From contig RGCL01000001.1 in NCBI GenBank assembly GCA_009919175.1, positions 1 to 64,000 on the forward strand: 64,000 nt of DNA, in the 5' to 3' direction. Shown here piece after piece: positions 1 to 9,284 of the stretch; positions within the stretch are counted from its first letter, which is position 1, and each line of letters opens with the position of its first letter. Both the position numbers and the translations under genes were made by a program. Under the pieces are notes generated by a model. The model was not told where the DNA came from and made no database searches. It was given only the letters and a program-made list of their open reading frames with translations. The DNA comes from Betaproteobacteria bacterium (lineage in GTDB: Bacteria > Pseudomonadota > Gammaproteobacteria > Burkholderiales > Burkholderiaceae_C).

Positions 1-117
1 TTGCATTTTACCTATGTATCTTCCTATATGTGTTTCTGTTTCGTAGCCGTGCATATCGTGATAACCTAAACGCCATTCTGTGCCAATGCTCCAACGTGTG
101 CTTTGATACATAGCCAT
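1..117 (-). CDS. unknown protein, N-terminal 39 codons only (truncated by window edge)
   Basis: An uninterrupted frame reads leftward from an ATG at 117 and runs off the window, giving 39 residues that begin MAMYQSTRWSIGTEW and are rich in Tyr, His, Gly and Glu. An in-frame stop lies about 30 bases upstream of the ATG, and a purine-rich GGAAACGATGG precedes it. I do not recognise the product. The local base composition is clearly more AT-rich than the rest of the window, and the frame points away from the tRNA-Ser 3' end, as the first gene of a tRNA-borne island often does. It could also be a chance frame. Confidence 0.35.
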   Translation of the reverse strand, partial: MAMYQSTRWSIGTEWRLGYHDMHGYETETHIGRYIGKMQ

Positions 118-263
118 TCCATCGTTTCCATTGCTTGCAAAGTTACCTCATCAAGCAAACATGCATGCCAAACCATTGAACAATTCAAGCAATATTTTAT
201 TGGTATGCTTTATGGTATGTAGGAATCAAATACGCGCTATAAAGCTTGTCATTGCTTGATACT
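118..263. other. AT-rich intergenic strip abutting the 3' end of tRNA-Ser (possible island boundary)
   Basis: About 145 bases without a credible gene, AT-rich, with two close copies of TGGTATG near 200-220. It directly abuts the CCA end of the tRNA. tRNA 3' ends are common integrase targets, so this may be the right edge of an island extending left. No second copy of the tRNA 3' end is visible here to prove an att duplication. Confidence 0.25.
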
Positions 264-355
264 TGGCGGAGAGGGGGGGATTCGAACCCCCGATACGGAT
301 GAATCCGTATGCCGGATTTCGAATCCGGTGCATTCGACCACTCTGCCACCTCTCC
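264..355 (-). tRNA. tRNA-Ser(CGA)
   Basis: Read on the minus strand, the 92-base segment folds as a class II tRNA. The acceptor GGAGAGG pairs with CCTCTCC, followed by discriminator G and an encoded CCA. The anticodon stem CCGGA/TCCGG encloses the loop TTCGAAA with anticodon CGA. A long variable arm (ATACGGAT/ATCCGTAT) and a T-arm with GGTTCGAATCC are present. The long arm and anticodon identify serine, for UCG codons. It lies downstream of the seryl-tRNA synthetase and lipoprotein genes on the same strand. A TAGAAT hexamer at 369-374 could be its -10 element, but no good -35 accompanies it. Confidence 0.95.
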
Positions 356-414
356 GCGGTCGGGTTGGATTCTATCCGAGGGGCAGCGCCGCCCAGGTCA
401 GCGCCCTGAGCGGA

Positions 415-879
415 TCACGGTTTTTTCGGTGTGAGGACCATGGCGTTGCGAGGTGCCATGGTGAGTTCGATCTTGGCATTGCTCAAAGCCATGCCCTCAG
501 CAATGTCGATGGTGACGGTGCGATCGGCTTTGTTGAACACCAAAATGCTTCTGGGTCCACGAATGGCAGACAACAAGTTCCAGCCTTTGCCTGGCAGCGC
601 CTGAAGGAAAAAGGCGTAGGACGATGCCGCATCCTGGCCTGCATCCAACACCACCTTGCCCACCCAGTTATCCCCCGCACCAATGATCAGGGATTGGCCG
701 GCAATGATCTTGCTGCCGGCTGGCAATTCGGTTTGCCCCAGCAACTCCAGACCGCTGAATGCCGAAGGCGCTGCGGCAGTGTCAGAGCCCATGAGCGAGG
801 TGTTGGCACAGCCGGCCAAGGCCAGCAGCAAGCTGGTCGCGACAAGGAGCCGATGCGATGTCAGAAGTGAGGGGGTCAT
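415..879 (-). CDS. small putative lipoprotein of unknown function
   Basis: 154 residues. The N-terminus is a lipoprotein signal: a hydrophobic run followed by a lipobox LALAGC near residue 24, predicting cleavage and acylation at that Cys. The mature part has Gly/Ala-rich beta-like segments and no family I recognise. The start at 879 is preferred over an upstream in-frame ATG at 894 because GGGAG lies 8 bases before it. It follows serS by 27 bases on the same strand and probably shares its transcript. An envelope role is inferred only from the signal. Confidence 0.75.
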   Translation of the reverse strand: MTPSLLTSHRLLVATSLLLALAGCANTSLMGSDTAAAPSAFSGLELLGQTELPAGSKIIAGQSLIIGAGDNWVGKVVLDAGQDAASSYAFFLQALPGKGWNLLSAIRGPRSILVFNKADRTVTIDIAEGMALSNAKIELTMAPRNAMVLTPKKP

Positions 880-906
880 TGCATCATCTCCCAATAGGGT
901 GGTGGC

Positions 907-2238
<1,332 letters not shown>

Positions 2239-3210
2239 CTAGAGGCGCGCGGTCGCAGGGGATGGCGCCGCATCTGGACCCTTGAGGCCTTTGGGCAAGG
2301 GAAACTGAATCGTCTCTTGAACGCCGGGCATGCGACGCACCGCCACGGCACCCAATTGCCGGAGCTTGTCGATCACGCCTTGCACCAGCGCATCGGGTGC
2401 AGAGGCACCCGCCGTGAGGCCCACGCGACCTGCGCCCGTGAGCCACTCGGGACGCAACTCGCTGGCATCGTCAATGAGGTAGGCAGGCAAGCCCCTTTGC
2501 ACCGCCACATCGCGCAGCCGGTTGCTGTTGGAGCTGGTGGGGCTGCCCACCACAATGACCACATCCACTTCGGCGCTCAAGGCCTTGACGGCATCCTGGC
2601 GATTCTGGGTGGCATAGCAAATGTCTTGCTTCTTGGTTTCTCTCACCTTGGGGAATCGATGGCGGATGGCGTTGAGGATGTCTGCAGTGTCGTCCACGCT
2701 CAGCGTGGTTTGGGTGACCACAGCAAGCAACTCGGTTTGCGCGGGTTCGACACGACCCACGTCGTCCAGGCATTGAACCAGGTGAATGCCATCGTCGAGC
2801 TGCCCCATGGTGCCCTCGACCTCGGGGTGCCCTTCATGACCAATCATCAGGAATTCATAGCCTTCACGGCGCAGCTTGGCAACCTCCACATGGACCTTGG
2901 TGACCAAGGGGCAGGTGGCATCAAAGACCCGAAAGCCCCGCCGCTCGGCCTCGATTTCCACCGATTTGGGCACCCCGTGGGCGCTGAAAACCAGGGTCGC
3001 GCCGGCTGGCACCTCTGCCAAGTCTTCGATGAAGATGGCACCGCGCGCGCGCAAATCGGCCACCACATGGGTGTTGTGAACGATCTCGTGCCGCACATAG
3101 ATGGGTGAGCCAAACAAGGTCAACGCGCGCTCAACGATGTCGATGGCACGGTCCACTCCTGCACAGAATCCTCGGGGCTCGGCCAGCACAATTTCATTCA
3201 AGGTGGTCAT
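2239..3210 (-). CDS. ispH: 4-hydroxy-3-methylbut-2-enyl diphosphate reductase
   Basis: 323 residues. It is the last enzyme of the MEP isoprenoid pathway and reduces HMBPP to IPP and DMAPP with a [4Fe-4S] cluster. It has the family start [15 protein letters not shown] with cluster Cys near residue 16, [11 protein letters not shown] with the second Cys, and [11 protein letters not shown] near the C-terminus. TAGASAPD follows. The frame remains open upstream through the neighbouring gene. The start at 3210 is chosen because it yields the conserved N-terminus and lies one base past the stop of the FKBP gene, which suggests translational coupling. The slpA-ispH pairing is common in proteobacteria. 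Confidence 0.97.
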   Translation of the reverse strand: MTTLNEIVLAEPRGFCAGVDRAIDIVERALTLFGSPIYVRHEIVHNTHVVADLRARGAIFIEDLAEVPAGATLVFSAHGVPKSVEIEAERRGFRVFDATCPLVTKVHVEVAKLRREGYEFLMIGHEGHPEVEGTMGQLDDGIHLVQCLDDVGRVEPAQTELLAVVTQTTLSVDDTADILNAIRHRFPKVRETKKQDICYATQNRQDAVKALSAEVDVVIVVGSPTSSNSNRLRDVAVQRGLPAYLIDDASELRPEWLTGAGRVGLTAGASAPDALVQGVIDKLRQLGAVAVRRMPGVQETIQFPLPKGLKGPDAAPSPATARL

Positions 3211-3211
3211 C

Positions 3212-3676
3212 TCAAAGCACCCCAATGAGTTGGACTTCAAAGCGCACGGCTTGCCCAGCCAGGGGGTGATTGAAATCGAGCAGCGCCGCATCGACTTGCA
3301 CCTTGCGCACAATGCCCGCCACCTGTTGGCCAGCTTGCCCGGTGGGGACTTGCACGACCTCGCCCTCTTGCAATTCGTCCACGGCCTCGCCGGCTTGGGC
3401 CAATGAGGCCTTGCTGACCCATTGCAGCAAATCGGGATTGCGTTGCCCAAACACCAGACCGGGTTCAAATTCAAAGCACTCGTGTGCGCCCTCGGGCAAA
3501 CCCACCAACGCCTGTTCCAGGAGTGGCGAGAGCTCTTGATTGCCCAACGACAACGTGGCTGGTGCCTGACCAAAGGTATTGACCACATCGCCATGCGGTC
3601 CGCTGAGTCGGTAATGCAGGGTGAGGAATGCACCAGGTCCCACACGGGGAATGTCATTTGAAAGCGGCGTATTCAT
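3212..3676 (-). CDS. slpA: FKBP-type peptidyl-prolyl cis-trans isomerase (SlpA/FkpB type)
   Basis: 154 residues with the short FKBP fold of the SlpA/FkpB group. It contains [18 protein letters not shown], a Leu/Glu-rich central part with [17 protein letters not shown], and the insert-in-flap region with [15 protein letters not shown], which is the family signature near the C-terminus. It is a cytosolic chaperone and prolyl isomerase. The start at 3676 gives the normal N-terminus; a longer open frame upstream is not supported. It is first in a tight run with ispH and serS and is divergent from radC. Confidence 0.92.
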   Translation of the reverse strand: MNTPLSNDIPRVGPGAFLTLHYRLSGPHGDVVNTFGQAPATLSLGNQELSPLLEQALVGLPEGAHECFEFEPGLVFGQRNPDLLQWVSKASLAQAGEAVDELQEGEVVQVPTGQAGQQVAGIVRKVQVDAALLDFNHPLAGQAVRFEVQLIGVL

Positions 3677-3772
3677 GTTGGACTTTGTAAACTGGCTCAC
3701 ATTGTAAAAAGGATGTGGTTCACCCCATGACAAGCTGGTCCATGGGCATGATGTGGGTTGAAAGCCTGCCTC

Positions 3773-3814
3773 ATGATCGCCCAACTCCCTCCCACTCTAC
3801 AGCCTCGCTAGAAA
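3773..3814 (+). other. amber-interrupted original 5' end of radC
   Basis: From the ATG at 3773 the radC frame reads MIAQLPPTLQPR, then TAG at 3809-3811, then KLLRWGASALSDAELL. RadC proteins normally carry P-R-E-K-L-L at this point, so the stop sits exactly where a GAG glutamate codon is expected: a one-base G-to-T change. The 12 codons before the stop are therefore the true N-terminus, separated from the body of the gene. This may be a real nonsense mutation or a sequencing error. Confidence 0.7.
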
Positions 3815-4447
3815 TTGCTTCGCTGGGGGGCTTCTGCCTTGTCCGATGCCGAGCTGCTCGCCATCTTGCTGGGCACAGGCACGCCTGGGCGCAATGTCTT
3901 GCTTCTGGCGCAAGACCTCATCGACGCGCACGGCAGCCTGGGGCAATTGCTGCATACCCCACCCGACAGCCTGAGCGCCTCGCACGGCATGGGAGGCATG
4001 GCCAAACGGTGCCAAATCGCGTCGGTACTCGAACTTGCCCGTCGCGCCAGCGCCGATGTGCTGCGCCAGCGCGACGTCATGAACTCCCCGGAATTGGTGC
4101 AACAGCACTTGCAGCTGCATCTGGGGCATTTGCCGCACGAGGTGTTTGCCATCATGTACCTTGATGCCCAGCACCAGCTCATCGAACTCAACCCCATGTT
4201 TCGCGGCACCCTGACCCAGACCAGCGTTTATCCGCGTGAGGTGGTCAAGCGCGCTCTGGATTTGTCGGCCAGCGCCGTGATCCTCGCGCACAACCATCCC
4301 AGCGGGCAGGTTCAACCCTCGCGCGCAGACATCCAGCTCACTCAAACACTGAAGTCCTCGCTCAAACTCATCGACGTGCTGGTGCTGGACCATTGCATCG
4401 TGTCCCCGGGCAAGGCTTTGTCCATGGCTAAAGAGGGGCTGATGTGA
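3815..4447 (+). CDS. radC: RadC family JAB/MPN-domain protein (N-terminus lost to an amber codon)
   Basis: 210 residues if translation starts at TTG 3815. A helix-hairpin-helix-like region (HGMGGMAKRCQIASVLELARR) precedes the RadC/JAB metalloprotease-like domain with the zinc motif AHNHPSG and a downstream Asp. The biochemical role of RadC is unsettled; it was once thought to act in DNA repair. The conserved first 13 residues are cut off by TAG at 3809, and no Shine-Dalgarno sequence is visible before the TTG, so expression is doubtful unless the stop is suppressed or is an error. The last codons overlap the GTG start of the next gene by 4 bases. Confidence 0.8.
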   Translation: MLRWGASALSDAELLAILLGTGTPGRNVLLLAQDLIDAHGSLGQLLHTPPDSLSASHGMGGMAKRCQIASVLELARRASADVLRQRDVMNSPELVQQHLQLHLGHLPHEVFAIMYLDAQHQLIELNPMFRGTLTQTSVYPREVVKRALDLSASAVILAHNHPSGQVQPSRADIQLTQTLKSSLKLIDVLVLDHCIVSPGKALSMAKEGLM

Positions 4448-5079
4448 ACCAGCGTTCCCTGCACGACCTCAAACGCGTGATGTCCCAGCTCAAAGCCCAG
4501 CAACAGGCCGAGGAAGAGGCTGCTCGCGAGCAGGCTGAACGGGCCAAGCGGCTCAAGGCTGAACAGGACCTGTTCACACTGTCGGTAGGCAAGGTCAGAC
4601 CCATCAAGGCCAAGGAGCGCGTGCCCCTGCCAGCGCCTGCGGTCGCGCCGATTGCCGCGCAGCAGCACCTCGACAATCAGGCCGCGCTGGAAGAAAGCCT
4701 GAGCGATGACTTTGATGTGTCCACCTTGCTCGACACCGACGCAGACCTGAGTTTTGCCCAGACGGGCATCGGCAGCGATGTGCTGCGCAAGCTCAGGCGC
4801 GGGCATTGGTCGCTGCAAGGCGAGATTGACCTGCATGGTTTGCGCAGCGACGAAGCCCGCACCGCGCTTTCAGGTTTTTTACAGCAAGCCCTCAAGCGCG
4901 AATGGCGATGTGTGCGGGTGGTCCACGGCAAGGGATTGGGTTCGCCTGGAAGAACCCCAGTGCTCAAGCAAAAGGTGTTGCGCTGGCTGGTCCAGCGCAC
5001 CGAGGTGTTGGCCTTTGTTCAAGCCCCGGCCAACCAGGGCGGCGCAGGTGCCTTGCTGGTATTGCTCAAGGGGCGTTGA
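4444..5079 (+). CDS. Smr-domain protein (putative endonuclease / MutS2 C-domain family)
   Basis: 211 residues. The first ~60 residues are a charged Glu/Ala/Lys helix, probably a coiled coil. A Pro/Ala linker follows, then a C-terminal Smr domain with the motifs EIDLHGLRSDEA and VVHGKGLGSPG, which mark the nickase-like fold found in MutS2 and in YdaL/SmrA/SmrB. SmrB-type proteins cleave mRNA at collided ribosomes in E. coli; which substrate applies here is unknown. The GTG start overlaps the radC stop, so the two are translationally linked. It is convergent with the permease gene, 8 bases apart. Confidence 0.88.
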   Translation: MNQRSLHDLKRVMSQLKAQQQAEEEAAREQAERAKRLKAEQDLFTLSVGKVRPIKAKERVPLPAPAVAPIAAQQHLDNQAALEESLSDDFDVSTLLDTDADLSFAQTGIGSDVLRKLRRGHWSLQGEIDLHGLRSDEARTALSGFLQQALKREWRCVRVVHGKGLGSPGRTPVLKQKVLRWLVQRTEVLAFVQAPANQGGAGALLVLLKGR

Positions 5080-5087
5080 CGTCAAGA

Positions 5088-7679
5088 TCAGGCTTGTGTG
5101 CTGGCTCTGAGGGTTTGCACAACGGGCTGAGCCAACACATCTCGCAGCGCCCAACGTCCCGCCAAATGCGCCAACAGCGCGCCGCCACCTGTACCCAACA
5201 CCAACCAGATGGGCGAAGCTGTCCAGGTGAACTGGAACACCTTGGCAGCCAACACACTGCCAAGCATCATGGAGGCCACCGCTGCCAAAAACCCACTGAG
5301 CGCGCCCACGCCCACCAGTTCAATTTGCTGCAAGCTCACGATCTGGCCCCGCCCACTGCCCAAGGCGCGCAACACGGCGTAATCGTGCGATCTGGCTTCC
5401 CGATTGAAGCTCACCGTGGCAAACAACACCAGCAAACCGGCCAGCAAAGTGAAGCCAAACAAGAACTCCACCACCTGCACAACCTGCGTCACCACCGACT
5501 GGACCTGATCTATCGTTTGGCCCACATCGATGTTGGTCACATTGGGGAACCGGTCCACGAGCTGCCGATCAAAGCCTGCTTTGCCTGGTGCCCTGAAAGC
5601 CGAGATGAAGGTTTGCGCCAAGCCCTCGGGCATGCGCTCGCGCGGGAACATGAAGAAGAAATTCACATGCATGGAAGCCCAATCGACCCTGCGCACCGAG
5701 GTGATCCTGGCCTTGACAAGTTGATCGGCCATTTCAAAGCTCAACCAGTCGCCAACCCCAACGCCAAGCGACTTGGCCATGCTTTCTTCGATGCTCAAGC
5801 CCTCGTTATCGTTAGCCTGCCAAAGGCCGGCCACCACCGCATTGTGCGCCGGCATGGCATTGGCATAAGAGAGGTTTTGTTCGCGCTCGATGCGACTTTT
5901 GGCCCGCTGATCGCTGAACTCTTCGGGACGAATGCTGCGGTCGTTGATGGCCACCAGCCGGCCTCTGAGCATGGGATACCAATCTAAATTCACGATGCCT
6001 TGCTCGCGCAAGTGCGCCATGAAATCCTGTGCCTGATCAGCCTGGATGTTGATGACAAATCGATTGGGTGCGTCCGCTGGTGTGGCCGAGCGCCAGCCCT
6101 GGATCAGGTCGGTGCGCAACATGGCCATGGAGATGAGGGCCAACAAGCCAGCTGAGAGTGCGCCGACTTGCAGCATGGCAAAGCCAGGCCTGGCCGCCAG
6201 TTGTCGCGTGGCCAGAGCCAAGGCAAAAGGTACCTTGATGCGCAGTTGCAGCATGCGCAAGAGCCACAACGCCAACCCTGCCACAGCGGCAAAGACAAAC
6301 ACGGCCAGCATGAAGCCCCCAACCACCAGACCGCCAAGCTGGAGGTCATCGCTCATTCGCAGCATGAGTGCAGCAAACCCAGCCATGCCCAATGACCAAA
6401 CCCCCAGGCTGCTGGCTCGAATCTGTCCCAGTTCGCGGCGAATGACACGCAAAGGGGGCACACTCGCCAACTGCAGCACGGGAGGCAATCCAAAGGCCAT
6501 GAGAAGGACCAGACCCGAGCCCATGCCGTGCCAGACGGGATTCCAGCTCGCTTCGGCCAAGGGTTTTTCCAGCCAGCGCTCCAGCACGCTCACAAAGCCC
6601 CAGTGCGTGGCCCAACCCAACGCAACACCCAAGGCGCTGGCAATCAAGCCCACGCCAACAAATTCCCAAAAGTACATGCGGGTGAGCGTGGATTGCGACT
6701 GCCCCATGACGCGCAAGAGGGCACAGTCATTGAGCTTTCTTTGGGCGAAATGGTGGGCTGCCATGGCCACGGACACCGCACACAACAAGGCCGAGAGCAA
6801 GCCCACCAGGTGCATGAATTGCACCGCCCTGTCCAAGGTTTGACGCATTTCGGGGCGACCCGATTGCAAGGTGTCCAAGCGGATGCCTTTGCCTGCTGGT
6901 GTATCGAGCCAGACATCGCTCCACGCCACAAAGCGATCGATGGCAGCAGAAGGACCGACCAGAGCCAGGCGCCAGGTTGCTCGACTGGCGGGCTGAATGA
7001 GTTCTGAAGCCGGCAGATCCGCCATGTTCATCAAGACCCTGGGCGCTAGGCTCATGAAGCCCATGCCACGATCGGGCTCAGAGGCCAAGACACGCTCGAT
7101 GCGCAAGGTCAATTCACCCAGACCCAGTTCATCGCCCACTTGCAAGTTCAAGGCCTCCAAGGCACCGGGCTCCAGCCAGACTGTGCCAGGACGAGGCACC
7201 GCTTGGATGGGCACAGGTGCCAGGTCATAGGCCGTGGCGTTGTTGGGATGCCGCACCAATGCCGCATTGGGCACAGGTTCGCTGGGGCTTTGTTGGGGCA
7301 GCACTCGGAGCTGCCCTTTGAGCGGGTGCTGATCGGTCACGGCCTTGAGCGCCACCAAGCGGCTATCGCCCTCTAGGGGTGATTGCCGGGGCATGGCTCG
7401 ACCCATGGTGGGCAAGCTCACTGTCAGCGAAGAGGTCAGATTCAGCTCACGGACCTGATCCAGCAGTGCCTGAGGCGGGGGGCGATCCAACGACAGCACC
7501 ACGTCGCCACCCAGCCATTCGGCTGCGTCACGGATCAAGGTGGCTTGTAGGCGGTTCGATAAAAAAGTGACCGCCGACAAGACCGCGACACCCAGTGCCA
7601 CTGCCATCCAAAGCAAGCGCAACTCGCCTGCACGCCAATCACGCACCATGGCCCTGAGGGCTGATTCCAAACTTTTCAT
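5088..7679 (-). CDS. FtsX/MacB-like ABC transporter permease (YbbP family)
   Basis: About 863 residues with the two-module layout of large FtsX-type permeases. An N-terminal TM (LLWMAVALGVAVLSAVTFLS) is followed by a big extracytoplasmic domain, a 3-TM FtsX module around residues 260-430, further TMs, a second extracytoplasmic domain, and a C-terminal FtsX module (LFGFTLLAGLLVLFATVSF, then LRALGSGRGQIV). Such proteins couple to an ATPase (YbbA-like) and are thought to work on lipids or lipoproteins. No ATPase gene lies beside it. The ATG at 7679 is chosen over a TTG at 7712. Confidence 0.88.
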   Translation of the reverse strand: MKSLESALRAMVRDWRAGELRLLWMAVALGVAVLSAVTFLSNRLQATLIRDAAEWLGGDVVLSLDRPPPQALLDQVRELNLTSSLTVSLPTMGRAMPRQSPLEGDSRLVALKAVTDQHPLKGQLRVLPQQSPSEPVPNAALVRHPNNATAYDLAPVPIQAVPRPGTVWLEPGALEALNLQVGDELGLGELTLRIERVLASEPDRGMGFMSLAPRVLMNMADLPASELIQPASRATWRLALVGPSAAIDRFVAWSDVWLDTPAGKGIRLDTLQSGRPEMRQTLDRAVQFMHLVGLLSALLCAVSVAMAAHHFAQRKLNDCALLRVMGQSQSTLTRMYFWEFVGVGLIASALGVALGWATHWGFVSVLERWLEKPLAEASWNPVWHGMGSGLVLLMAFGLPPVLQLASVPPLRVIRRELGQIRASSLGVWSLGMAGFAALMLRMSDDLQLGGLVVGGFMLAVFVFAAVAGLALWLLRMLQLRIKVPFALALATRQLAARPGFAMLQVGALSAGLLALISMAMLRTDLIQGWRSATPADAPNRFVINIQADQAQDFMAHLREQGIVNLDWYPMLRGRLVAINDRSIRPEEFSDQRAKSRIEREQNLSYANAMPAHNAVVAGLWQANDNEGLSIEESMAKSLGVGVGDWLSFEMADQLVKARITSVRRVDWASMHVNFFFMFPRERMPEGLAQTFISAFRAPGKAGFDRQLVDRFPNVTNIDVGQTIDQVQSVVTQVVQVVEFLFGFTLLAGLLVLFATVSFNREARSHDYAVLRALGSGRGQIVSLQQIELVGVGALSGFLAAVASMMLGSVLAAKVFQFTWTASPIWLVLGTGGGALLAHLAGRWALRDVLAQPVVQTLRASTQA

Positions 7680-7717
7680 GAGCCATAGGCTAACCCATGG
7701 CGAAAACTTCAACCCGA

Positions 7718-8155
7718 TCAGGAAATGGTGACAAAGACGCTACAAGGGGCTTCTTCAATCAAAGATTGAGACACTGAGCCACTCCACCACCGCTTCATCC
7801 AGCCGTCTTTGTGCTTGTGCCCCACCACGATCAGGTCAGCATGCTGGCGCACAGCGCATTCACAGATCTCGGTCACCGGGTCGCCGCTGACCAGTTCGCC
7901 CGTCGCGCTCCAGCCCTCTTTGGCCAACATGGCCAAGCCCTGGTTCAAGATGGCCTGATAGGCCTCTTTTTGCAGCTCTTCCTCCTGGTTGGAATACACA
8001 ATGCCTTCGGCAACCACCGTATTGAGGTGCAAGGGCATGACCGCCACCAAATGAAGCTGAGCCTGACTCCAGGCCGCCAGGTTTTTTGAGACCAACAGGG
8101 CTTTTTGCCCCGCCTCTGAGCCGTTGTAGGCCAACACAATGCGCTGATACACCAT
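7718..8155 (-). CDS. universal stress protein (UspA family)
   Basis: 145 residues starting MVYQRIVLAYNGSEAG, the typical Usp beta1-alpha1. The nucleotide-binding signature lies near the C-terminus as VVGHKHKDG then WWSGSVSQSL, which matches G-2X-G-9X-G(S/T) only loosely (His and Lys occupy the spacer). An ATP-binding role is possible but weaker than in canonical members. The start at 8155 has AAGGAGATG just upstream; the frame is open further upstream but has no better site. It lies 38 bases before the permease, so the two may be co-transcribed. Confidence 0.9.
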   Translation of the reverse strand: MVYQRIVLAYNGSEAGQKALLVSKNLAAWSQAQLHLVAVMPLHLNTVVAEGIVYSNQEEELQKEAYQAILNQGLAMLAKEGWSATGELVSGDPVTEICECAVRQHADLIVVGHKHKDGWMKRWWSGSVSQSLIEEAPCSVFVTIS

Positions 8156-8243
8156 CCATCTCCTTGAAGCCGCCCGAGGTTCGCCTAAAAAATCCTGGGC
8201 ATCCAGCGGGGAATCCCGAGTTGGAGTGAATTTCAAAAAAATA

Positions 8244-8272
8244 ATTAAATCTTGCTATTTTTTAAAAAACAA
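8244..8272 (-). promoter_or_regulatory. candidate sigma-70 promoter for the universal stress protein gene
   Basis: On the minus strand, TTGTTT (complement of 8267-8272), 17 bases, TTTAAT (complement of 8244-8249). It lies in a very AT-rich divergent spacer and overlaps the plus-strand promoter. The expected transcript leader is about 80 bases. Confidence 0.4.
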
Positions 8273-8279
8273 CTATTAT
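8252..8279 (+). promoter_or_regulatory. candidate sigma-70 promoter for the ParA-like operon
   Basis: TTGCTA at 8252-8257, 16 bases, TATTAT at 8274-8279. It sits about 80 bases before the ParA-like ATG at 8357, in a 200-base AT-rich divergent spacer. Overlap with the opposite promoter means the two directions could exclude each other. Confidence 0.5.
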
Positions 8280-8356
8280 GATCAGGACGTTACGAACAAA
8301 ACCTCGATTGAAGTTTGGGTTTCATTCGTTTCACTTTGATACCTAAGGAATCTGCG

Positions 8357-9268
8357 ATGGCATTCAAAATCCTGGTAACAAGCCAAAAAGGCGGCGTTGG
8401 CAAAAGCACTTTGTCGGCCAACCTGGCTGCCTTCTTCAGCATCCAGCAGCACGAACGAACAGTTTTGCTGGATTGGGATCCCCACGGGTCCTCCAGCAAT
8501 TGGCTCAACTCTGCGCCTGATACAGGCGTTCACGTGGTGCACCAGTCGTTGCCAGTCGATCAAGGCGGCAATCGCCCCATCTTTGATGCCCGCACCCAGA
8601 TCCGCCGCGCCCTGCCCAACTGCGACGTCCTCATTGCCGACCTAACCTGGACGGATTCCTTGGCCAGCGAACTCATGTTCGAGTTCGACATGGTGCTCGT
8701 GCCCACCTCGGTCTCTGAAATCGAATTGGCAGCCACCGCCGGCTTTTTGAATCGCAACCGTTGGGTGTTTGATGCGGCCTCGTCCAAGCGCCCACAGCTG
8801 GTGGTGTGCCCCACCCGGGTGCTGACCGAGCAATTGCGCTCAAACGTTTTTTCCAAGCAGCGCTTCCAGGTGAGCTTCATGTTGGCGCCTGCCGTGCTTG
8901 AAGGCCAAAAAGCACGCGAGTTGTTTCAGCGTGGCTACCTCATGGACCAAGAAGATTTGTGTGGCCGCTCTTTTTACGATTTCGCCAAGGCAATTGTGGC
9001 GGCACGGCTCATCCGCGAAACCAACATGGCGCCGGTCAAAGAAAGCCAGCCAGTGGGGCATCTGTCCAGCCCGGCCTTGGCCGCTAACAAACCTTATCGT
9101 CCCACCGGCGTATTGGAAGCGCAATCCGCCACCGCTCAGTACTCCATCCTTGGCAAATACCGGCAGCGCCGGATTGCCGAAGGCGAATCCCTCAAAGCAA
9201 AACCAGTCTCTGGCCTTGGCGTGCCCGATTTTCTTAAACGCCTGACTCGCCCCTCCGCAAAACTCTGA
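8357..9268 (+). CDS. ParA/MinD-like P-loop ATPase
   Basis: 303 residues. A deviant Walker A QKGGVGKSTL lies at residues ~9-18, followed by LLDWDPHGSSSNWL (Walker A'-like) and LIADLTWTDS (Walker B region). This is the ParA/Soj class that dimerises on ATP and positions cargo. The last ~70 residues are an extra tail rich in Lys and Pro. There is no ParB-like gene; the next gene, 16 bases on, encodes a coiled-coil protein that may be the partner. The sequence is not FlhG-like. ATG 8357 is chosen because TAAGGAA precedes it. Confidence 0.88.
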   Translation: MAFKILVTSQKGGVGKSTLSANLAAFFSIQQHERTVLLDWDPHGSSSNWLNSAPDTGVHVVHQSLPVDQGGNRPIFDARTQIRRALPNCDVLIADLTWTDSLASELMFEFDMVLVPTSVSEIELAATAGFLNRNRWVFDAASSKRPQLVVCPTRVLTEQLRSNVFSKQRFQVSFMLAPAVLEGQKARELFQRGYLMDQEDLCGRSFYDFAKAIVAARLIRETNMAPVKESQPVGHLSSPALAANKPYRPTGVLEAQSATAQYSILGKYRQRRIAEGESLKAKPVSGLGVPDFLKRLTRPSAKL

Positions 9269-9284
9269 ATCAGGAAGGCATGCC

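Noticed and set aside
356..414. GC-rich inverted repeats after the lipoprotein gene as a terminator
   Set aside because: No stable single hairpin followed by T residues; read-through into tRNA-Ser cannot be excluded.
2239..3657. N-terminally extended IspH from 3657
   Set aside because: The extra ~150 residues overlap the FKBP gene in another frame; the start at 3210 gives the conserved N-terminus.
3715..4164. Alternative-frame protein starting 3715 over radC
   Set aside because: It is out of frame with the RadC domain; the apparent LPHDRP similarity is a chance effect of the shifted frame.
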